From the NCBI GenBank assembly GCA_035534535.1, contig DATLRS010000001.1:1-5008 (forward strand): a stretch of DNA of 5,008 nt. Direction: 5' to 3'. Of the stretch, positions 1 through 4,309 are shown piece by piece. The DNA is from DATARH01 sp035534535 (GTDB lineage Bacteria; Pseudomonadota; Alphaproteobacteria; ATCC43930; CGMCC-115725). Position numbers and translations under genes: made by a program. The notes under the pieces were generated by a model. The model was not told the origin of the DNA. It made no database searches and saw nothing but the letters and a program-made list of their open reading frames with translations. The stretch's first letter is position 1, and the number at the start of each line of letters is the position of its first letter.

Positions 1-15
1 GCGCATGCAATTTTT

Positions 16-42
16 GATGGGTATCGCTGCGCTCAACCCATC
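16..42. repeat. Small palindromic element, probable dispersed repeat
   Basis: Seen in sequence: GATGGGT at 16-22 and its exact reverse complement ACCCATC at 36-42 form a 7-bp stem with a 13-nt loop, just beyond the 3' end of the minus-strand operon. A run of five T lies at 11-15 on the plus strand, so on the operon transcript the stem is followed by A residues, not U. It therefore does not look like a standard intrinsic terminator. Read on the minus strand, the loop (TGAGCGCAGCGAT) and arms resemble the short GGGTTnAGCGCAGCG-type palindromes scattered between genes in many proteobacterial genomes. That resemblance is from memory and untested. Confidence 0.5.
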
Positions 43-47
43 CCACA

Positions 48-491
48 CTATTGGTTGATCTCGGGCTCAACGAGCCTTGCCAGGTTTCGCAACGACTCTT
101 GCCAACCGAGGTAACAGGCCTCCGGCGGAATGACGTCCGGCAGGCCTTCCTGCACGATGTTGAGTTCGGTGCCAACCGATACCTTCTTCAACGTCACCGT
201 CACCTGGACATCGCCGGCCAGTTTGGGATCGTCGAACTTGTCCGTGTAGCGCAAGCGCTCGTATGGAACGAGCTCGACATATTCGCCGTCAAACGCGTGA
301 CTATTGCCCGTCGTGAAGTTCCGGAACGACATCTTGAACGTGCCGCCGACTTTCGCTTCCAGGTGATGCACGGTGCAGGCAAAACCGCCGGGCGGCAACC
401 ATTTTGCGAGCGCGTCCGCCTCGAGGAACGCGCGATAGACCTTCTCCGGCGTGGTTGCCAGAACCCGGTGCAAGCGCACAGTATGGGGCAT
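48..491 (-). CDS. AHSA1/SRPBCC-domain protein
   Basis: This 147-aa protein belongs to the activator-of-Hsp90-ATPase-like (AHSA1) branch of the START/Bet v1 (SRPBCC) fold, in which a helix-grip cavity binds a hydrophobic ligand. Family marks are visible in order: an N-terminal strand and helix with TPEKVYRAF (14-22), W31-L-P-P, the VGG turn at 48-50, GEYVELVPYERLRYTD (69-84), a central strand pair around 95-112, and the C-terminal helix with GW at 129-130 then SLRNLARLVE. The length is normal for a single-domain member, with no signal peptide or membrane segment. It is the last gene of the three-gene operon, 12 nt after the DUF35 stop, with AAAAGG upstream of the ATG as a plausible ribosome site. 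The ligand cannot be read from the sequence. In this setting a lipid or acyl-CoA-related ligand is an inference. Family assignment is secure, function is not. Confidence 0.9.
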   Translation of the reverse strand: MPHTVRLHRVLATTPEKVYRAFLEADALAKWLPPGGFACTVHHLEAKVGGTFKMSFRNFTTGNSHAFDGEYVELVPYERLRYTDKFDDPKLAGDVQVTVTLKKVSVGTELNIVQEGLPDVIPPEACYLGWQESLRNLARLVEPEINQ

Positions 492-503
492 GGTCGCCTT
501 TTC

Positions 504-914
504 TCAGGCCGGGGTAAACATCGGCACCGGCGGGCCGCCTTCGCTCGGCTTGAAGACGAGCTTCACGGCCTGGCCAACCTTGATGGCGTTGAGGTCGCAA
601 TCGACGATGTTGGTCATCATCGTCGGGCCTTCGGCCAGCGTCACATAGGCGATCGCGTAGGGCACCGGCGCCCGGCGCATGACGCTATAGGTATAGATCG
701 TGCCGCTGCCCGAGGCTTCGACCCACTCGGTCCGGTCGCTGAAGCAGAACGGGCAATGCGGGCGCGGATAGAAATGCGGCTCGCCGCAGGCGGCGCATTT
801 CTTGAAGAGCAATTTGCCTTGCGTCGCCGCGTCCCAGAAGGCCTGGGTTTCGGGGTTGACCGGCGGCGCGGCGATCTTGCGCTGTTGTGCCGGGGCCGCT
901 TGGGTTTGCGCCAT
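504..914 (-). CDS. DUF35 Zn-ribbon/OB-fold protein, thiolase partner
   Basis: This 136-aa protein has the two-part DUF35 layout. A rubredoxin-like zinc ribbon comes first, with C40-x2-C43-x10-C54-x2-C57, inside the typical FWDAATQGKLLFKKC...FYPR..C..C context. An OB-fold follows from about 62 to 132, with GSGTIYTYSV, a conserved AYVTLAEGP strand and the VGQAVKLVF strand, ending near PMFTP. In known systems such proteins pair with thiolase-superfamily enzymes (archaeal HMG-CoA synthase complex, PhlB with PhlC, ChsH2-DUF35 with Ltp2) and help position the acyl-CoA. The start at 914 was chosen because it lies 5 nt after the thiolase stop, has GGGAG/AAGGG just upstream, and yields the usual N-terminus; the frame extends upstream to 1004 but that extension is arginine-rich and lies inside the thiolase gene. 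Physical pairing with the upstream product is inferred from the 5-nt spacing and family precedent. Confidence 0.93.
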   Translation of the reverse strand: MAQTQAAPAQQRKIAAPPVNPETQAFWDAATQGKLLFKKCAACGEPHFYPRPHCPFCFSDRTEWVEASGSGTIYTYSVMRRAPVPYAIAYVTLAEGPTMMTNIVDCDLNAIKVGQAVKLVFKPSEGGPPVPMFTPA

Positions 915-919
915 CGCCC

Positions 920-2092
920 TTACTCCCTTGCCATGATGACGGTCGCGGCGGCGTGCCGCGTGCCGAGCGAACCGCCGGTGCCGTGCGCCAGCGCGATGTC
1001 GCAATTCCTGACCTGCACCGCCGGATGCGCCTCGCCGCGCAATTGCCGCACCGCCTCGAGCACCTTGGTGAGGCCGCCGCGGTTTGACGGGTGGTTGTTA
1101 CAGAGGCCGCCGCCATCGGTGTTGAACGGCAGCTTGCCGACCCCGGAAATCAGGTTGCCGTCGCTGACGAAGCGGCCGCCCTGGCCCTTCTCGCAAAACC
1201 CGAGATCCTCGAGCTGCATGATGACGGTGATCGTGAAGCTGTCGTAGATCGAGGCGTATTTGATGTCGGCCGGTGTGACCCCGGCTTCGGCGAAGGCGGG
1301 CGGGCCCGACCATACCGCGCCCGAATAGGTCAGATCGACCTTGCCGCCCATCTGGTGTTTCGGCGCTTCGCCGGCGCCGGTCACCTTGACAAGCGGGCGT
1401 TTGAGGCTTTTCGCGATCTCCGGCCGCGCCATGATGATCGCGCCGCCGCCGTCGCTGATGACGCAGCAATCCAAGCGGTGCAGCGGGTCGGCGATCATCG
1501 GCGAGTTGACGACCTCCTCGACCGTCACGACGTCCTTCAGCATCGCGTGCGGGTTGTGCTGCGCGTGGTGCGAGGCGGCGACCTTGACCCAGGCGAGCTG
1601 CTCGCTGGTCGTGCCGTATTGGTACATGTGGCGCATCGCGCACATCGCGTACATGTTGGCGGTGGCCGGGCCGTAGGGCAGCTCGAACCCCGATTCGGGC
1701 ATCGGCCGCTCCGGCGCGCGCGGCTGCGTGCCGGTCGCCATGCCCTCGGCGCGCGGCCGGCCGGCCAGCGTGATCAGCGCGATATCGCACTTGCCCAGCG
1801 CGATCGCCTCGGCGGCATGCCCGACCTGCAACAGATAGGACGAGCCGCCGACATCGGTCGAATCGATGTGCCGCGTCTTCAGCCCCAGATAGTCGGCCAT
1901 CGACAGCTGGCCGAGGCCGGCCATGTCGCCGGCGGCGCAGAAATAGCCGTCGATGTCGTTCTTCGTCAGCCCGGCATCGGCCAGCGCCCCGGCCGCCACC
2001 TCGGCGTGCAGCTGCGGCACGGTCTTGTCGGTCGCCAGGCGCGTCGGATGCTCGTAAATGCCGACGATGTAGGCCTTGTCCTTGATGCTCAT
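920..2092 (-). CDS. Thiolase-superfamily protein, SCP2/Ltp2-like, no canonical nucleophile
   Basis: This 390-aa protein has the duplicated thiolase fold of the SCP2-thiolase/lipid-transfer group. Visible marks are the N-terminal AYIVGIYEHPTR, the helix KTVPQLHAEVAAGALADAG (23-41), DVGGSSYLLQVGHAAEAI (80-97), GKCDIALI (100-107), the second-half start RPLVKVTGAGEA (232-243), IYDSFTI (282-288), LPFNTDGGGL (321-330) with NNHPSNRGG after it, and ALAHGTGGSLG (367-377). Thiolases normally carry a nucleophilic Cys in an N-x-C-x-S/T-G context near residue 80-90; here the segment reads TDVGGSS with no Cys. The second catalytic Cys (C-x-G) is replaced by H370-G-T-G-G. H334 may match the GHP histidine. 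Genes annotated acetyl-CoA acetyltransferase often belong to this group, but thiolytic activity is doubtful; a retro-aldol role on a CoA ester, with the adjacent DUF35 protein, is a better hypothesis. GGAGGA precedes the ATG by about 10 nt. It is the first gene of the operon. Confidence 0.93.
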   Translation of the reverse strand: MSIKDKAYIVGIYEHPTRLATDKTVPQLHAEVAAGALADAGLTKNDIDGYFCAAGDMAGLGQLSMADYLGLKTRHIDSTDVGGSSYLLQVGHAAEAIALGKCDIALITLAGRPRAEGMATGTQPRAPERPMPESGFELPYGPATANMYAMCAMRHMYQYGTTSEQLAWVKVAASHHAQHNPHAMLKDVVTVEEVVNSPMIADPLHRLDCCVISDGGGAIIMARPEIAKSLKRPLVKVTGAGEAPKHQMGGKVDLTYSGAVWSGPPAFAEAGVTPADIKYASIYDSFTITVIMQLEDLGFCEKGQGGRFVSDGNLISGVGKLPFNTDGGGLCNNHPSNRGGLTKVLEAVRQLRGEAHPAVQVRNCDIALAHGTGGSLGTRHAAATVIMARE

Positions 2093-2137
2093 CGCGGGCG
2101 GGTCCTCCGGGTTGTCGCTCGTCTGGCGCGGAGCGCG

Positions 2138-2166
2138 ATGGGATACCGTTCGCCGCCGCCGGTCAA
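2138..2166 (-). promoter_or_regulatory. Possible promoter of the thiolase operon
   Basis: On the minus strand TTGACC (2161-2166) is a good -35 match. A TATCCC hexamer (2140-2145) follows after 15 nt and TCCCAT (2138-2143) after 17 nt, so the -10 is weak or badly spaced. It would place a start some 35-45 nt upstream of the thiolase ATG. These bases coincide with the 27-nt repeat, so the promoter resemblance may be accidental. The call is inference from position and consensus only. Confidence 0.25.
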
Positions 2167-2168
2167 TC
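2142..2168 (+). repeat. 27-nt repeat, copy 1 (imperfect palindrome)
   Basis: GATACCGTTCG, eight variable bases, then GGTCAATC. The same 27-nt unit recurs at 3920-3946 in the same orientation with 23 of 27 bases identical; all four differences are in the middle eight. The ends can fold: ACCG (2145-2148) pairs with CGGT (2160-2163), and GGGAT (2140-2144) pairs with ATCCC (2166-2170) around a CA bulge. The copy ends 114 nt before the antiporter start codon and lies between divergent genes. It may be a dispersed short palindrome or a shared operator; the sequence alone does not decide. Confidence 0.6.
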
Positions 2169-2184
2169 CCTCACGCACCCGTTT

Positions 2185-2217
2185 GCGCGACCGGCCGCGC
2201 CGGGGCGGCGGCCGCCC
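2185..2217. promoter_or_regulatory. GC-rich palindromes upstream of the antiporter promoter
   Basis: Two adjacent inverted repeats occur here: GCGCG (2185-2189) with CGCGC (2196-2200), and GGGCGGC (2203-2209) with GCCGCCC (2211-2217) around one central G. The second is followed by TTT and ends 7 nt before the putative -35 element at 2225. It could be a binding site or a weak hairpin, but runs of G and C in a DNA this GC-rich produce such palindromes easily. No specific regulator is implied. Confidence 0.25.
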
Positions 2218-2224
2218 TTTCGGA

Positions 2225-2253
2225 TTGGAGGCCATCCTCGCCCACCCTATGCT
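2225..2253 (+). promoter_or_regulatory. Probable housekeeping promoter of the antiporter gene
   Basis: TTGGAG (2225-2230) and TATGCT (2248-2253) are separated by exactly 17 nt, close to the alphaproteobacterial housekeeping pattern. Initiation near 2260 would leave a leader of a little over 20 nt before the start codon at 2283, with GGATGG and GGCGAGG available for ribosome binding. It is assigned from consensus and spacing alone. Confidence 0.5.
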
Positions 2254-2282
2254 GGGCATTCCGTCGCAACGGATGGCGAGGC

Positions 2283-3872
2283 ATGAATCTCGAAAGCGCG
2301 TTCATCATCCTGTTTGTCATCGCAATGGTGGTCGCCATCAGCGTCCGCCGCTTGCGGCTTCCCTATACGGTGGGACTCGTGCTGGCCGGTCTGCTCCTCG
2401 GCTCGGCGCATTTGTTCCCGGCGCCCGAGCTGAACAAATCGCTGCTGTTTGCCATCTTCCTGCCGGGTCTGATCTTCGAAGCGGCCTTCCACCTTGACTT
2501 CCAGGATTTGTGGCGCAACCGCGTCACGATCACCTCGCTCGCGTTCCCCGGCGTCGTGGCATCGACCGCGTTGACGGCACTGGCGCTGGCGCCGGTGGCG
2601 CGCGCCCTCGATTTCCTGCCGGGGTTCACCTGGCGGCATGCGCTGGTGTTCGGCGCGCTGATTTCCGCGACCGATCCGGTTGCGGTCCTGGCGCTGTTCC
2701 GTACGCTCAACGTGCCGCGTCGGCTGTCGCTGCTCCTCGAAGGCGAAAGCCTGCTCAATGACGGCACCGGCATCGTCTTCTTTACACTCAGCCTGTCGAT
2801 CTTTGCCGGCGCCGGCGTCACCGCGTGGGGGCTTGGGATCGAGTTCCTCACGGTGGTCGGCATGGGCGCGGCCATCGGCGTCGCGGTCGGGCTCGTCGTT
2901 TCGACGATTCTGCGCCACCTCGACGATCCGATGATCGAGGTCAGCCTGACGACGATCGCGGCTTACGGCTCCTTCGTCCTGGCCGACCAGCTAAACTACT
3001 CCGGGGTCATCGCGACCGTGGCGGCGGGGATCCTGTGCGGCAATTACGGCGCCCGTACCGGCATGGCGCCGTCCACCCGGGCGGCGGCCGAGACGTTCTG
3101 GGAATTCGTCGCCTTCGCCCTCAACTCGGTCGTTTTCCTGCTGATCGGAATCGAGGTGCCGATCAGCGATCTGCGGGCTTCCTGGCTGCCGATCCTCGCC
3201 GCCTATCTGATCGTGACGTTGGTGCGGGGCGTTCTCGTCTTCGTCGTCTGGCGGATCGTCGGATTGACGCGCGAGCGGTTTTCGGGAAGGTGGGGCATGG
3301 CGCTGACCTGGGGCGGATTGCGCGGCGCCCTGCCGATGGTTCTGGCGCTCGGCCTGCCCTGGGATTTTCCGCTGCGCGAGCAGATCATCAGCATCACCTT
3401 TGGCGTCGTCATCCTGTCGATCCTCGGGCATGGCCTGACGATGGCGCCGCTGCTCAAGGTTCTCGGCATCGTGCGCGGCGGCAATGAGCGCGCCGCCTAC
3501 GACCTGCTGCGCGGCGAGTTGCAGGGCGCGGCCGCCGCCTTGGAGGAACTCGACCGGCTCGAGCGCCTGCACTCTCTGGCGCCTCGATCGCTCGAGCAGC
3601 TGCGGGGGGATTATCAGCAGCGGGTCGACCGCGTGCGCGAGGAAATCGGCAAGTTGGCGGTCGAGCAGGACGATCTCCACTCCGAGGATATCTATCAGGC
3701 GCGCCTGCATTTGTTGCTGGTCGAAAAGAACCGGGTGGTCGACGCGCATCGGCGCGGACTGCTCTCGCCGAGCGTGAATGACCGCCTGCTTGCCGATATC
3801 GACGCCCGCATCCTCCAACTCGAATCGACCGGCGCCGACGGCGCACCGGAGCCGGAGCAGAAGCCCGCCTGA
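2283..3872 (+). CDS. CPA1/NhaP-type Na+(K+)/H+ antiporter
   Basis: This 529-aa inner-membrane protein exchanges monovalent cations for protons and so serves pH and salt homeostasis. The Na_H_Exchanger domain spans about residues 5-395, with many hydrophobic helices starting at the N-terminus. Key residues of characterised NhaP proteins are present: T130-D131-P132 in the unwound helix, E154, the N159-D160 pair in GESLLNDGTG typical of electroneutral CPA1 exchangers, and R347 in TWGGLRGALPM (342-352). Residues 400-529 form a charged, mostly helical cytoplasmic tail with likely coiled coil (about 405-460); total length fits the bacterial CPA1 family. The start at 2283 was chosen because it begins directly at the first membrane helix after a plausible ribosome site; the open frame upstream to 2076 encodes Arg/Ser-rich non-membrane sequence across the divergent promoter. 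Ion preference (Na+, K+ or Li+) cannot be read. It is a single gene, divergent from the thiolase operon. Confidence 0.95.
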   Translation: MNLESAFIILFVIAMVVAISVRRLRLPYTVGLVLAGLLLGSAHLFPAPELNKSLLFAIFLPGLIFEAAFHLDFQDLWRNRVTITSLAFPGVVASTALTALALAPVARALDFLPGFTWRHALVFGALISATDPVAVLALFRTLNVPRRLSLLLEGESLLNDGTGIVFFTLSLSIFAGAGVTAWGLGIEFLTVVGMGAAIGVAVGLVVSTILRHLDDPMIEVSLTTIAAYGSFVLADQLNYSGVIATVAAGILCGNYGARTGMAPSTRAAAETFWEFVAFALNSVVFLLIGIEVPISDLRASWLPILAAYLIVTLVRGVLVFVVWRIVGLTRERFSGRWGMALTWGGLRGALPMVLALGLPWDFPLREQIISITFGVVILSILGHGLTMAPLLKVLGIVRGGNERAAYDLLRGELQGAAAALEELDRLERLHSLAPRSLEQLRGDYQQRVDRVREEIGKLAVEQDDLHSEDIYQARLHLLLVEKNRVVDAHRRGLLSPSVNDRLLADIDARILQLESTGADGAPEPEQKPA

Positions 3873-3919
3873 GCTGCGGCTCAAATCCCTTCCGCGGTTG
3901 TTCGGTCGAGTCGGGTTGA

Positions 3920-3946
3920 GATACCGTTCGCCCGGCCCGGTCAATC
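3920..3946 (+). repeat. 27-nt repeat, copy 2
   Basis: The same GATACCGTTCG-N8-GGTCAATC unit as at 2142-2168, in the same orientation; the central eight bases are CCCGGCCC instead of CCGCCGCC. The foldable ends ACCG/CGGT and GAT/ATC are kept, so the pairing is preserved while the loop differs. It begins 47 nt after the antiporter stop codon and ends 120 nt before the next plus-strand start codon, nearly the same distance as copy 1 from its downstream gene. Confidence 0.6.
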
Positions 3947-4006
3947 GCCGCTCGGCCGCGGCGTGGTGCCGGGGACGCCATTGGCCGGCACGGAATAAGA
4001 CGCACG

Positions 4007-4035
4007 TTCCGCCCGTTGGGGGGCGGCTGTACATT
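4007..4035 (+). promoter_or_regulatory. Weak candidate promoter of the small secreted-protein gene
   Basis: TTCCGC (4007-4012) and TACATT (4030-4035) are spaced by 17 nt and would give a leader of roughly 25 nt before the start at 4067. The -35 match is poor. A better TTGGGG at 4016 is too close to the -10 to pair with it. It is offered only as the best candidate in the region. Confidence 0.25.
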
Positions 4036-4066
4036 GCTCCATCGACGACAGCCATGAGGGGACAGC

Positions 4067-4309
4067 ATGATTCGCAAACTGATCTTTGGCGCCGCCGCAT
4101 TGCTGCTGGTCGGCGTCACCACTGCGCCGGTACCGGCGCAGGCGCAACGCTGGGTACCCGAGATGCGGCGGCTGCACGCGCTGTGCAACCGCGGCTACCG
4201 GCCGGCCTGCATCCGCTTCGGCTTTATCCTCGGCGCGAACCGCGCGCGTCAGGCCGAATGGCGGCGCCTGCACCCGAACTGGTGGTGGTGGCAGCCCTGG
4301 GTCAGGTAG
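4067..4309 (+). CDS. Small secreted Trp-rich protein, function unknown
   Basis: This 80-aa protein has a clear Sec signal peptide: basic MIRK, a hydrophobic core to about residue 19, and an AQA site giving likely cleavage after A26. The mature part is about 54 residues, strongly basic, with two cysteines (C40 and C48, seven residues between) that could form a disulfide in the periplasm. A repeated RRLH occurs at 34-37 and 66-69, and the C-terminus holds WWWW (72-75) and W78. A strong ribosome site (GAGGGGA) lies 4 nt before the ATG, which with the signal peptide supports a real gene. I do not recognise a named family; similar short exported proteins with an RRLHALC...CxRFG core seem to exist in rhizobial genomes, from memory only. 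Its stop overlaps the convergent CoA-transferase gene by 8 bp. A cell-envelope role is a guess. Confidence 0.8.
   Translation: MIRKLIFGAAALLLVGVTTAPVPAQAQRWVPEMRRLHALCNRGYRPACIRFGFILGANRARQAEWRRLHPNWWWWQPWVR

Larger units (their letters stand above)
3873..4066. other. Intergenic region between antiporter and small secreted-protein gene
   Basis: No coding sequence is supported here. It contains the second 27-nt repeat (3920-3946), a perfect 7-bp inverted repeat GTGCCGG (3966-3972) / CCGGCAC (3985-3991) with a 12-nt loop, and a leader for the gene at 4067. A short TGAGC/GCTCA hairpin with a TGCG loop (3870-3883) overlaps the antiporter stop codon, but neither hairpin is followed by a T run, so no intrinsic terminator is convincing. 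Confidence 0.5.

Noticed and set aside
915..1004. N-terminal extension of the DUF35 frame by 30 codons
   Set aside because: It lies inside the thiolase gene and reads as an Arg/His-rich shadow. The ATG at 914 has a ribosome site and gives the usual DUF35 N-terminus.
51..1247. Long plus-strand open frame of 398 codons, antisense to the operon
   Set aside because: It runs antisense through two recognised genes and into a third, and its product is Arg/Val/Gly-rich without a recognisable domain. GC-rich codon bias on the other strand removes stop codons.
2076..2282. N-terminal extension of the antiporter frame by 69 codons
   Set aside because: The extra residues are Arg/Ser-rich and not membrane-like, overlap the start of the divergent thiolase gene and the putative promoter; the family normally starts at the first membrane helix, as from 2283.
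1091..2497. Plus-strand open frame of 468 codons, antisense to the thiolase gene and into the antiporter gene
   Set aside because: It covers a well-supported thiolase-fold gene and the divergent promoter, and the protein is low-complexity Arg/His/Ala-rich. It is a codon-bias shadow.
3870..3883. TGAGC/GCTCA hairpin as intrinsic terminator of the antiporter gene
   Set aside because: The stem is only 5 bp, it overlaps the stop codon, and AATCCC rather than a T run follows.
3966..3991. GTGCCGG/CCGGCAC hairpin as a terminator or operator
   Set aside because: A 7-bp GC stem with a 12-nt loop and no T run is not unusual in this base composition. It is recorded in the intergenic entry only.
2991..4188. 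Minus-strand open frames antisense to the antiporter tail and intergenic region
   Set aside because: Products are Arg/Pro/Ala-rich with no domain, no ribosome site was seen, and the plus-strand antiporter reading is unambiguous.
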